A stretch of DNA of 64,000 nt from Candidatus Enterococcus ferrettii (GTDB taxonomy: Bacteria; Bacillota; Bacilli; Lactobacillales; Enterococcaceae). Below the pieces are notes generated by a model. The model was not told where the DNA came from, ran no database searches, and saw only the letters and a list, made by a program, of their open reading frames with translations. A program made the position numbers and the translations under genes. The stretch is taken from assembly GCF_017377655.1 (NCBI RefSeq), contig NZ_JAFREL010000016.1:62001-126000 (forward strand), given 5' to 3'. Of this stretch, positions 1-8,421 are shown in pieces. Position 1 is the first letter of the stretch. Each line of letters begins with the position of its first letter.

Positions 1-1104
1 GGAAATAACTAGTTGTCTATCTCCAGTAATATCATATCCGTCAATGTTAGGGGCTGTAGCAGTAAAATTGCTTCCTTCTTTAGGAAATTCAGTTGTTATA
101 TTCTGAATGTCATTGCCATCAAGATCTTGATATTTGATAGTAATCTCATAATTCGGAATCGGAATATACTGTTTCTCATAAACAAAAATTATCGTGCTAT
201 TTTTATTCACATTGCTAATGGTTTGACTTGCACTTTCAAGTACAAAATATCCTTCTATTTCTGGTGCAGCAGCCGTATAGCTGTTTCCTTTCTCCACTTG
301 AGTAACCAAAGATTTTTGAATTTCTCTATTTTCAGTATCTACGTATTTTACTGTAACAGTAAATTTTTGTATTTCTGGTTTAGCAGTCTCTTTCAAATTG
401 CTAAACGCTTTTTGCAAAGCTGATTTAGCATCGTCTACTTGTTTTTGGGTTGCCTGTTTATTGTCAATTGTAGATTTCGCACTTTTTAAAGCAGACTGAA
501 AAGCGTTCCAAGTTGCAGAAGTATAAGTTCCCTTAGATGTTCCCTTGTACTTGTTATACAAATTTTGCAAGTCAGTCTTCTTAACGGTTGCAGTTGGTTT
601 TTCATCGCCGCTGCCACGATGAGTCCCATACCAAGCTAACCCTTCATCCTTCCAACCAGCTCGTATAAGCATATCTTGTTCGGCACCATTGACTGTATAG
701 TTATGGCTGCCTGCTTTTGCATTCGGGTTATAGGCACGATATAATTTAATTGTTTTCTTTGTATCTGAGAACCACCCTACACCTTCGTAACGCCAACCAA
801 CTTTTACCAACATATCTTTTTCATTTCCATTTAAAGTATAATGATGGTCTCCAGCATTCGGATTGTACAGTCGATACACTGGATCGCCTTTGGTTGGCGC
901 GTACCAGCCGATACCCTCGTCTTTCCAGCCAACTTTTTTTAACATGTCTCGTTCTGCACCATTCTTTGTGTAGAAATGTTCTCCACTATTTGGATTGTAG
1001 AGACGATACATGTCATCAGTGGCAGCCTCTACCTCTGATGACAAAGTGAAGATTGCTATAATTGATATCACCAAAAATACTGTCCACTTAAACCTCTTTT
1101 TCAT
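1..1104 (-). CDS. Secreted adhesin-like protein, DUF5648-FIVAR-MucBP (partial, runs off left edge)
   Basis: Reading frame open from ATG at 1104 to the window edge (368 codons seen, C-terminus missing), preceded by AAGGAGTGG. Residues 1-29 form a signal peptide ending near VEA-A. Next come three tandem units of about 43 residues with the pattern YRLYNPN..GEHFYT..G.E.DMLKK.GWK.EG.GW, which I read as a DUF5648-type three-lobe domain found in secreted Gram-positive proteins. A helical FIVAR-like segment (roughly residues 175-240) and at least two MucBP-type repeats (pattern YVDTENREIQKS..G..Y) follow. Such modules are associated with mucin or glycan binding, so a role in host or matrix adhesion is inferred. 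The wall anchor would lie outside the window. It sits on the same strand just downstream of another surface protein gene. Confidence 0.85.
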   Translation of the reverse strand, partial: MKKRFKWTVFLVISIIAIFTLSSEVEAATDDMYRLYNPNSGEHFYTKNGAERDMLKKVGWKDEGIGWYAPTKGDPVYRLYNPNAGDHHYTLNGNEKDMLVKVGWRYEGVGWFSDTKKTIKLYRAYNPNAKAGSHNYTVNGAEQDMLIRAGWKDEGLAWYGTHRGSGDEKPTATVKKTDLQNLYNKYKGTSKGTYTSATWNAFQSALKSAKSTIDNKQATQKQVDDAKSALQKAFSNLKETAKPEIQKFTVTVKYVDTENREIQKSLVTQVEKGNSYTAAAPEIEGYFVLESASQTISNVNKNSTIIFVYEKQYIPIPNYEITIKYQDLDGNDIQNITTEFPKEGSNFTATAPNIDGYDITGDRQLVIS

Positions 1105-1146
1105 TCTACGTCCACTCCTTTTTAATATTCACTAAAAGTAAAATGG

Positions 1147-1171
1147 ACTCTCTTTGAAAATCAAAGAGAGC
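1147..1171 (-). terminator. Hairpin between the two surface-protein genes
   Basis: A perfect 10-bp stem (1148-1157 with 1161-1170) with a 3-nt loop lies just after the stop codon of the LPXTG gene. On the minus strand it is followed by a T-rich but interrupted tract, so termination may be partial and could allow read-through into the downstream adhesin gene. Confidence 0.55.
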
Positions 1172-1185
1172 TCACATTTTTACTA

Positions 1186-3825
1186 TTAATCATATTTCTT
1201 CCGACTTTTCAAAAACGCACCTGCCAAGGCAACACCTAGGGTTGAAATACCCATCAACGTTAATACGAAAGATCCTTCTTCCCCCGTCTGAGGAAGTCCT
1301 TTAGTTTCCGTTGCTCCTTGTGTATTAACCTGACTGTATTTATCTACATTTACAGTTTTTACTTTTCCATTATTTGATTCTTTGTCAGTATTTTTTGGTG
1401 CTGAATTATTCTGACCGCCATCATCTGTATTTTTGTTATCAGAATTAGTATCTTTATCTTTTGTTCCATTATTGTTAGCGTTGCCTGCATTGTTATTGGT
1501 TCCGCCATTATTACTTGCTCCTGAGTTGTTTCCATTATTTGATCCGTTGTTGTTTCCAGAACCATTATTACCGCTATTTCCATTATTTCCGTTATTACCG
1601 CTGTCGTCTTTTTTGACTAGTTCACTCATTGCTGTCTGTAGTGTTTCAGTCAGCCAGTCTAGCCATGATTGACTAACTTCCTCTGGATAAGTTCCATCAA
1701 TTATCGCTTGCAAAAATTCATTGACAGCTGTTTCACCAATTGCTTGATTTGCAAGGATTTGCTGCATCTTCTTCCATGATTCTGGTGTATAATCGGCTTC
1801 CTTCAGTCCATTAAACTGATTCATCGCTTCTTTTGCTTTTGAAAAATCTTCTGCTGGTTTTTCTCTTTCAAGAACTGAATAGCCGCTGCCTGTTTTATAC
1901 CCTTGATAAGTGATTTCAATATCTCGACGACCTACACCTTTAAAGATAATACCCTCTTCGGTAATTACATCCTGATCATTTCCAGTAGTAATGACGTAAT
2001 CATTTTTATTGAGATAGAGATTTTCATACGAACCATCAGAATAACTATGCTGAATCATAAAATTCGAAAATGGTGCAAGCTCTCCGTCAAATGACAGCCC
2101 TGGATAAGGAACCAGATTTATGCTGAATAAGTTTTTGGTGCCATCATTTCTTACCAAATTTCTGCGAGCATCCACCATACTTTGATAAGCTGTAAATAAT
2201 TCTCTTTCATACACACCATGATCTCTTGTTCCTTGTTCTAATAGTGTTTTTGTTTTCAAGTATTCTTGATCAAACAACTGTTTGGATGCACTAGTATAGC
2301 TTGTTGTATCTTGATAAATATCTTGCAATGAATCAAAAATCTCTTTGATGCGATGTTGTATTTTTTCTCCATACATAAAGTAATAGTCAACAAAATTCAG
2401 GTGCATTCCCCCTAAAGGTTGTGATAAAAAGTCTATTTCCTTCTGAGAGATATCTGTACGATTTCTAATTTCTAAATAATCCTGATAGATGCTGTTCCAA
2501 GCCTCCCAGTCACTCCACCATTGAAAATGTTCATAAATATCTTTTAATTGAACATATGCTTCATAATCTGCGAGAGAAGCGTCATACTTAGACCAATCTA
2601 ATTCACCTGCTTCAAAAACAGCTGTTAAGGTTATATCTTGATGTATCTCCATTCCGTAACCAGCAAGCCACTCTTGATTTTCTTTTCGCCATCCAAGAAA
2701 CCGGTGTCCTGCAGCTGGAGTAACCGTAGGCAATTCATCGTAAGATAAATAGTAGCCTGTTTTTCTTTCAATTGAATTAGCATCTGACAACAGTCCATTT
2801 CCTTCAACTGCAAAAGAAATGGTCGAATAAATCAAAGGAGCCCGTTGATCAGCAATTATTGTAATGTTGTATTTTGCTTCGCCTATTTCAAAGGTGATAG
2901 GTTGTCCACTTCGTCCACCGTTTCCTTCTACAGGATAATCAGAATCAATATCCCAAGCATACCAATAAAACTCATCGGAATCTTCATTCGGGAACGTACA
3001 ATCAAAGAACCCTACTTTCCAATCATCTTCATCATATATATTGAAGCTGTATCTTTCCCCGTTAGAGCTAATGTAAGGGGGAGTCTCACTTGTACGAAAA
3101 GTAGCAGAATAATTCTTTGGAACAATTTTTCGATAATTAAACTGAATTCGAATCGCCTCGTTCATTTCAACTCCACCAGGTGTTACAGTGTACGCTTTAT
3201 TCTGATAATCAGTTGTTACCATAGAATGTGGATCGTTAATCGCAGGAAAAGTATCTGCTACCGTGTAGCCTGCTATTTCTGGTGCCGTAATTGTCTTTGA
3301 TTCATTAACTGGCACTTGGAATGTTTCCTCATGTAATGTGTTGTTTTTGTTGTCGGCGCACCACAAAATTACGTTTACCCTACCAACTTTGAGTGCATTT
3401 TCTTCTGTTTCTTCCTCAGGTTCAAATTCATTTCCTTGAGCTTGAACTGTGGCAGTATCGCTAGTAACGGATTCTTGTTCTGCCGATTCCGTAACTACTA
3501 ATTCCTTAGCAGTATTACTTTCTGAAGTAGAAACTTCTGCTTCTTCAATAACGGAAACTTCAGGTGTTTCTGGTTTAGCTTCTGGCTCTTGTACGGCTGG
3601 TACTTTTGAGGGGGCAAGATCAGCATCTGGCAAAGTACTTTCTGTTAAATATGCCGCCTCGGCAGTTGCCTCCACTGAAAAAATTTCTTCAGCCATTACA
3701 CTTACTGAACCCAATACCATTGGACAGAGTAAGGTTACAACTGTGGTTACTTGATAAAAGCACTTATTCCGTCTGTTTTGCACTATTTTTTTCTTGTGGT
3801 AACGCATCATTCGTGTGTTTTTCAT
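1186..3825 (-). CDS. LPQTG cell-wall-anchored surface protein
   Basis: 879 aa, ATG at 3825 with AAAGGAG upstream. A long basic N-region and hydrophobic core (residues 1-45, cleavage near VMA-E) form the signal peptide. An acidic Pro/Glu/Thr/Ser-rich stretch follows (about 50-145), then a MucBP-like beta domain (about 148-235), an InlB-type B repeat ending in GHRFLGW...DITLTAVF (about 320-410), and helical FIVAR-like segments. An Asn/Gly-rich spacer of about 70 residues precedes the sorting signal: LPQTGEEG at residue 844, a hydrophobic helix and a KSRKKYD tail. This is a sortase A substrate presented on the wall; adhesion is inferred from the modules and no ligand can be named. The Asn/Gly codon repeats create a long Leu/Pro-rich reading frame on the opposite strand that is only a shadow. 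Confidence 0.9.
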   Translation of the reverse strand: MKNTRMMRYHKKKIVQNRRNKCFYQVTTVVTLLCPMVLGSVSVMAEEIFSVEATAEAAYLTESTLPDADLAPSKVPAVQEPEAKPETPEVSVIEEAEVSTSESNTAKELVVTESAEQESVTSDTATVQAQGNEFEPEEETEENALKVGRVNVILWCADNKNNTLHEETFQVPVNESKTITAPEIAGYTVADTFPAINDPHSMVTTDYQNKAYTVTPGGVEMNEAIRIQFNYRKIVPKNYSATFRTSETPPYISSNGERYSFNIYDEDDWKVGFFDCTFPNEDSDEFYWYAWDIDSDYPVEGNGGRSGQPITFEIGEAKYNITIIADQRAPLIYSTISFAVEGNGLLSDANSIERKTGYYLSYDELPTVTPAAGHRFLGWRKENQEWLAGYGMEIHQDITLTAVFEAGELDWSKYDASLADYEAYVQLKDIYEHFQWWSDWEAWNSIYQDYLEIRNRTDISQKEIDFLSQPLGGMHLNFVDYYFMYGEKIQHRIKEIFDSLQDIYQDTTSYTSASKQLFDQEYLKTKTLLEQGTRDHGVYERELFTAYQSMVDARRNLVRNDGTKNLFSINLVPYPGLSFDGELAPFSNFMIQHSYSDGSYENLYLNKNDYVITTGNDQDVITEEGIIFKGVGRRDIEITYQGYKTGSGYSVLEREKPAEDFSKAKEAMNQFNGLKEADYTPESWKKMQQILANQAIGETAVNEFLQAIIDGTYPEEVSQSWLDWLTETLQTAMSELVKKDDSGNNGNNGNSGNNGSGNNNGSNNGNNSGASNNGGTNNNAGNANNNGTKDKDTNSDNKNTDDGGQNNSAPKNTDKESNNGKVKTVNVDKYSQVNTQGATETKGLPQTGEEGSFVLTLMGISTLGVALAGAFLKSRKKYD

Positions 3826-3876
3826 TTTTTAACTCCTTTTTAGTACTTCATTTTTGTTTAAACAGTGTTTAACCAT

Positions 3877-4119
3877 TTGGTCATTCGAGTGTTCTTTACC
3901 CTATTACCACCATTTGTTACTATGCTTCCTTTTTAACAACAATAAAAATTGCCAATAATTTAATTTATTTTATCATCCCCCAACAATCAATTGTCGACCA
4001 ACCTTGACCAACTTTAGGACCAATTTGGCCAATAGCTGAAAAGACTGATATGGCTTAATTTTTGAGATCTATCTAGCAATTAATTTTCTCATTAGACTAT
4101 AAATAATCAATTTGACCAA
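3877..4119. promoter_or_regulatory. Cluster of GACCAA motifs between divergent genes
   Basis: The 386-base gap between the surface-protein gene (leftward) and the STAND gene (rightward) contains GACCAA at 3996, 4006, 4018 and 4114, GGCCAA at 4027, and an inverted copy (TTGGTC) at 3877. Four lie at 9-12 bp spacing, about one helical turn, which is typical of phased protein-binding sites. I infer an operator, possibly for the neighbouring HTH-STAND protein. No other gene is visible in this gap. Confidence 0.4.
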
Positions 4120-4211
4120 GATTTAAAATGTTATTCTGTTTTTTTAATTTTTGATTTAAAATAGAAGTTAGAAGTGCATTTTTCTTTTAGGCAGGGAGGG
4201 AGTTGGATTTG

Positions 4212-6938
4212 ATGGGAACAACTGAAAAAGAGTTACGTGAGATCAGAGAGGTTATTACAACAAATATTTTATTATTAGTTCCTGCTACAACCGATATTAC
4301 CAACAAAAAATTTGGAGTATCAAAATCATCAATAAATAACTATCGCAGACGTGAACATATTCCGTCAGAACAAACTTTAAAACTCCTGCTAGATAGAATC
4401 AAAGTAATTTGCAAAGCTGAAGACATAAAACTAGATGATGGGCTAAAAAATTGGTTAGAGGATTTCAATAAATCATTGCGAGCTGTCGGTGTCACCAGTG
4501 AATCTAATGGAGTAGCCTATATTGAACGTAACGAAAATATTTGTGAAAGAATCATTCCATTTTGTGAAGAACTACTTGCTAGTCGTCAAAAGTCGGTTTC
4601 TCAATGGTATTGCTACCGACCTAAAGACAAAGAGAAACTTAAATTTCCCGCTCACCTTTCACCTAAACTCATGGAAGAACGTGTGATTATTGGTAGAGAA
4701 AAAGAATGTCTCGAGATTGAGCAAATGATAGAAGAACATACACAGCCCATTCATATCTATTCTGTAGCAGGTTTGGGGAAAACAATCACTGTTTACAAGT
4801 ATGCATGTGAAGTAACTAAAAGAGAACCCATCTTAATCAGTATTCCCACCAGTTCAGTGAATATTGTTTATGATCTTCTTAACGAGTTAGAGCCTAATCT
4901 AGTGAAACATCTCAATACCGATGAAAGCCTCACAAAACATTTGGTCACTGCTTTATACAATTTTGCTGACAAAATGAAACACTATGATAATTATGTATTA
5001 TTGATCATCGATAATATTAGTAAAGTATCACAGCTGAAATCTTTAGAAAGATTAAAACCATTAATAGAAATTGGTTGGAAAGTTCTCGCTACAACGCGTG
5101 TAATACTTGATGAAAATAAACATAGAAAAATCATCGAGTTATTTCCCTTATCTGAAGAAGATTGCCTGAAGCTTTTCAAATATCATTATTTTAAAACTTC
5201 TACTGACAAGCAACTCTCTCAAGAAGAGGAAAATAGGCTAAAAAATATATTTTTAGAGATTGATTCACATACGTATTTAATAGAACTATTGGCAAAACTC
5301 GGCCGCCGTAGTGGATCTCAGATTTCTGATTTGGAAAAAACTATTACTCAACAGAAGCACGCAGCTTTTTTGCCGGACGAAATCTTAAACTCATCAATAC
5401 TTGTTGAAGATGAATATACGCACAGAAAGCTTCGAAACATCATTTTAAATTTGTTTGATAATAGTAATTTGGACGTACTTGAAAGACGCGTGTTGGGGTA
5501 CTTCACTATGACGCCAGATAATCCAATTCTTGAAGATGATTTAGTCAAATGGATGTCGGATACAGAAGATTTAAAATCAATACCACTGAAATCAATATTT
5601 ACTAATCTTTACGAACAAGGTTGGCTAATGATGGAAAAAGATAAACTAGCAAAACACGGCAACCGAAAATTTAAATGTCATTTTTTGGTTCAAAGTGCTC
5701 TAAGTTTAGATGAGGAAATTCGTCAGTCTATTGACTGTAGACCTTTCATTCAGAATGTTATAACTTACATGAATTTCCCTCATGACGGTATCGAGCGGAC
5801 TAATATTTTTCAAAACCTCACAACTCTTTCGGTTATCGTTTCTAAATATCAGGAAACATCTATTGAACGTTATCAACTAATCAAACAATACTTATCCTGT
5901 TGCATTCACTTCAATACTTTTGCTAAAGAATGTCAATCCTATACTGAAGAACTGTTAGAATTGCAGCAGAAATTTTATCCTGATAATTCAATGGAGCATC
6001 AGATCGAAAAAGTCATCTGCCAACACATTTATAATGATACTTTTTTAGGAATTTATGATGTACGAGGTAAAATGTCCAAAGTGTTAGAATTGCGTAAACA
6101 AACAGCGATTAACGCTGAACAAATTTGTGATAGGAAACCATTATTGTATATTCGTATTAAACAAAAATATGCAAACTCTTTAAGTAAAAGAGGAGATTTT
6201 GATGATGCTCTAGCCATTTTAGAAGAAATCGAGAGGCAGATTAAATCAGTAATCAAACAAGGACTAATTGAAAATAAGAAAGAATGGCAGTATGCTCTTT
6301 TTAGAAATTATGAGCAGCAAGGTGACATTTATAGCAGTAAATATAAACATCTTAATGATCGTATATGTCTTGGCAAATCTTTATCAATAAGAATTAAATA
6401 TCTAGCTTTAGGTGAAGAATTTTTGACCGATGATTCTTATAAATTGCGCTCTTGTCATAATGATTTAGGCTTAACTTATCTCAATCAATATGATCAGTTT
6501 AAAAATGACAAGCTTTTGAAAAAAGCAAAAAAGCACTTAAAGTATTCCTATAAGACAGCAATTGAACGATACGGAAAAAATTCGGTTCGGAGTGCTTGGT
6601 CTATTGAAAATTTTGCTAGTTACTTTAGAAGAAAACAAAATTTTAAAGCAGCGATATATTATGTAACTTATGCATATCGCCTTATAAAGCCCAGACCAGA
6701 TTTAAGTAAGAACCGTTCACTAATGATTACTGCTCGTTTTTTAGGAAAACTTTACTTAGAACATTTTCTTTTTCAACAGACAAAGGATAGATCGCTTTTA
6801 GAAAATGCACTCAATTATTTGAATGAATCTCTCGAAATATCTATCTTTCTTCATGATGGTGAGGATAATCGCGATAGCATTCTTAACAGTGATTTGATTG
6901 CTGAGGTTCACGAAGAGTTATCAAAATTAGACAATTAA
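4212..6938 (+). CDS. HTH-STAND (NB-ARC-like) ATPase with C-terminal TPR-like repeats
   Basis: About 908 aa. The start is ambiguous: ATG at 4212 (12 nt after GGGAGGG) or TTG at 4203/4209. Residues about 25-65 contain an HTH-like segment (FGVSKSSINNYRRR). A signal-transduction ATPase core follows: Walker A SVAGLGKT (G189, K190, T191; the first P-loop Gly is Ser184), Walker B YVLLIID (Asp267) and an ATTR sensor at 293-296. A winged-helix-like region (about 420-510) leads into helical, TPR-like repeats (about 590-900). This architecture belongs to STAND switches, which include MalT-like transcription activators and Avs-type antiphage sensors. The divergent position beside surface-protein genes and the HTH favour transcriptional control; no nuclease, protease or TIR effector is visible. 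The gene is noticeably AT-rich. It is unlike anything I can name. Confidence 0.8.
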   Translation: MGTTEKELREIREVITTNILLLVPATTDITNKKFGVSKSSINNYRRREHIPSEQTLKLLLDRIKVICKAEDIKLDDGLKNWLEDFNKSLRAVGVTSESNGVAYIERNENICERIIPFCEELLASRQKSVSQWYCYRPKDKEKLKFPAHLSPKLMEERVIIGREKECLEIEQMIEEHTQPIHIYSVAGLGKTITVYKYACEVTKREPILISIPTSSVNIVYDLLNELEPNLVKHLNTDESLTKHLVTALYNFADKMKHYDNYVLLIIDNISKVSQLKSLERLKPLIEIGWKVLATTRVILDENKHRKIIELFPLSEEDCLKLFKYHYFKTSTDKQLSQEEENRLKNIFLEIDSHTYLIELLAKLGRRSGSQISDLEKTITQQKHAAFLPDEILNSSILVEDEYTHRKLRNIILNLFDNSNLDVLERRVLGYFTMTPDNPILEDDLVKWMSDTEDLKSIPLKSIFTNLYEQGWLMMEKDKLAKHGNRKFKCHFLVQSALSLDEEIRQSIDCRPFIQNVITYMNFPHDGIERTNIFQNLTTLSVIVSKYQETSIERYQLIKQYLSCCIHFNTFAKECQSYTEELLELQQKFYPDNSMEHQIEKVICQHIYNDTFLGIYDVRGKMSKVLELRKQTAINAEQICDRKPLLYIRIKQKYANSLSKRGDFDDALAILEEIERQIKSVIKQGLIENKKEWQYALFRNYEQQGDIYSSKYKHLNDRICLGKSLSIRIKYLALGEEFLTDDSYKLRSCHNDLGLTYLNQYDQFKNDKLLKKAKKHLKYSYKTAIERYGKNSVRSAWSIENFASYFRRKQNFKAAIYYVTYAYRLIKPRPDLSKNRSLMITARFLGKLYLEHFLFQQTKDRSLLENALNYLNESLEISIFLHDGEDNRDSILNSDLIAEVHEELSKLDN

Positions 6939-6944
6939 AAAAAC

Positions 6945-6993
6945 AAACAGATCCCGTTATGTACACTAGTTGACACATAACGGAATCTGTTTT
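6945..6993. terminator. Bidirectional terminator
   Basis: An 18-bp stem with one mismatch (AAACAGATCCCGTTATGT against its complement), flanked by A-runs and T-runs, lies between the convergent STAND and tenA genes and can serve both. Confidence 0.9.
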
Positions 6994-6999
6994 ATCTAC

Positions 7000-7659
7000 T
7001 TAAATAGTCCACCCTTCCTTCATCATCGCCATTTCCCAAAAAGCATATTCCATTTTACTACTAATCACAAAAGCATCAATCATTTGCTGTTGTTCATCTT
7101 TCCCGCTCGCTTCATACAATCGGTCCAAAACCGCTCGCTCTTTCAATATTCCTTGGGCTGCTTCTTCACCTGAATAGGTTTCAATCCAGCGCTGGTACAA
7201 TGGATTTGGTGAACCTGATTGAATTAGCCGGACTCCAATTTCCTGATACAACCAAGCACATGGCAGCATTCCAGCAAAGGCTGCGTTAGGCGTCCCGTCA
7301 ATCAACTGACGATACATGTGAGAAACATAGTGATAAGCCGTTGGTGCGATTGGTGTTCCAGCAATTTCTTTTTCAGTAATTTTAAGTTCATCAAAAAAAT
7401 CTTCCCGAACCGCAATTTCTCCTAAACGAAGATTTTCCGCATTCTCTCTCAATAGAGCAATCACCTCTTGATCGTCTGCTTGATCGGCGATTAATTCATA
7501 AAGTTTGCTGAAGTGTTCTAAATAATAACGATCCTGCAACAAATAGAAACGAAAAATCTCTGGTGATAAAGTGCCATCTCCAATTGCTTGAACAAAGGGA
7601 TGAACAAAGCTTCCTTCCCAGTAAGACGCTGCCTCTTTACGTGCGATTTCTGTAAACAT
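7000..7659 (-). CDS. tenA: TenA aminopyrimidine aminohydrolase (thiaminase II)
   Basis: 219 aa, the family's usual length. TenA salvages degraded thiamin by hydrolysing 4-amino-5-aminomethyl-2-methylpyrimidine to the HMP precursor. The residues known from Bacillus subtilis TenA are present with a one-residue offset: Cys134 in MLPCAWLY, Asp43 in LQDRYYLEHF and Glu204 in SKMEYAFWE. The protein is all-helical and cytoplasmic. The gene stands alone behind a TPP riboswitch and terminator, so transcription should stop when thiamin pyrophosphate is plentiful. No other thi gene is in the window. Confidence 0.95.
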   Translation of the reverse strand: MFTEIARKEAASYWEGSFVHPFVQAIGDGTLSPEIFRFYLLQDRYYLEHFSKLYELIADQADDQEVIALLRENAENLRLGEIAVREDFFDELKITEKEIAGTPIAPTAYHYVSHMYRQLIDGTPNAAFAGMLPCAWLYQEIGVRLIQSGSPNPLYQRWIETYSGEEAAQGILKERAVLDRLYEASGKDEQQQMIDAFVISSKMEYAFWEMAMMKEGWTI

Positions 7660-7749
7660 TTATACCCTCCATATTTCTTATTTTGGATCTAAAAAGCACC
7701 CTCCTCAAAGTAAGCACACTAAGGAGACTGCTGGTGAAGGATGACAAAA

Positions 7750-7780
7750 TAAAACCCGATCACAAAAAAATGATCGGGTG
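7750..7780 (-). terminator. Riboswitch expression-platform terminator
   Basis: Stem CCCGATCA/TGATCGGG with an A/T loop, followed on the minus strand by TTTTATTTTG. It lies between the TPP aptamer and tenA, as expected for transcriptional control. Confidence 0.85.
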
Positions 7781-7807
7781 TAATAAAATTCTGCCTAAAA
7801 AATGTTA

Positions 7808-7888
7808 CACAATTCCCTGCGTCAGTACTAGCTGTTTCAGGTTCAATGGGTATAATCTCAGCTTCAAAAGCACCCCTAGTGTTCTTAT
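7808..7888 (-). promoter_or_regulatory. TPP riboswitch (THI element)
   Basis: On the minus strand the conserved blocks appear in order: CTAGGGGTGC, GCTGAGATTATACCC, TTGAACCTG and, at the 3' side, GACGCAGGGAA. These are the diagnostic helices of the thiamin pyrophosphate aptamer. It precedes a strong terminator and tenA. Confidence 0.95.
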
Positions 7889-7915
7889 TCGATTAATAAA
7901 AGTATAGCATATCCC

Positions 7916-8107
7916 TTAATGAAAAACGATCATAGGTTTAGCCATTGTATTCAAAAAGTTTCCATCTATGTCCAATAATGGACTAATCCCCGTAAAATTA
8001 ATAGGTGCATTGAAAACCAACCAATAGTGAACTCGGTTTTTCTCATCAGTGATTATTGAGTCGTAACAGTCATTTTTCTTCTGAAAGCTTGCTTTTATAG
8101 GTATCAT
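7916..8107 (-). CDS. Small protein resembling DUF6440
   Basis: 63 aa. The pattern IITDEKNRVHYWLVF...GISPLLDIDGN resembles the small DUF6440 family (D..TGV.YL....GGLTPLLD.DG), but the N-terminus is short and no good ribosome site precedes the ATG at 8107. It could be a real small gene, a diverged remnant, or chance. It lies just upstream of the TPP riboswitch on the same strand. Confidence 0.35.
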   Translation of the reverse strand: MIPIKASFQKKNDCYDSIITDEKNRVHYWLVFNAPINFTGISPLLDIDGNFLNTMAKPMIVFH

Positions 8108-8186
8108 TCATTTTGAATTTTTATTTGAGGTAAACTTTTAATGCTGTTTACAGAGGTATTTACTGCGTACTAATTAAAGTAAACCT

Positions 8187-8246
8187 TTATATAAGTCGAT
8201 CTATTAGCAAAAATAACGACCATCCTGTTATTACCCCTAACAACAT
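8187..8246 (-). CDS. Candidate 19-residue hydrophobic micropeptide
   Basis: ATG at 8246 lies 6 nt after a perfect AGGAGG (8253-8258). The frame encodes MLLGVITGWSLFLLIDRLI and ends in TAA: one transmembrane-like stretch with a short charged end. The same frame is open upstream to about 8336 but has no ATG there. This is the best content in the 8108-8421 gap. It could be a small membrane peptide or toxin-like product, or a chance SD-ATG pair. Confidence 0.3.
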   Translation of the reverse strand: MLLGVITGWSLFLLIDRLI

Positions 8247-8382
8247 CACAATTCCTCCTGAACTTCTTCTTGTACCTAGTCTACTCCCAATTGAAAAAAT
8301 ATAGTTGTTTATGTCCAAAACGGTTGTTTTTATGACTTAAATTACCGGCTAACTTTTTTTTTTGCGATAAAAGATCATGACT

Positions 8383-8415
8383 AAAAAAGACAAGCTCCCA
8401 TGTGGAAACTTGTCT
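8383..8415 (-). terminator. Terminator after the cyclodeaminase-family gene
   Basis: On the minus strand AGACAAG...CTTGTCT forms a stem with an extendable TTCC/GGGA inner part, followed by TTTTTT, just after the stop codon at 8422. Confidence 0.8.
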
Positions 8416-8421
8416 GCTCTA

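Noticed and set aside
1500..1620. Short repeats resembling a CRISPR or satellite array
   Set aside because: They are codon repeats of the Asn/Gly linker, in frame, without regular spacers.
1433..1672. Leu/Pro-rich reading frame on the plus strand
   Set aside because: It is the antisense shadow of the Asn/Gly-rich spacer of the LPQTG protein, with no ribosome site.
4212..6938. STAND gene as a confirmed antiphage Avs system
   Set aside because: No effector domain or defence-island neighbours are visible, and the HTH plus divergent adhesins favour regulation; kept only as an alternative.
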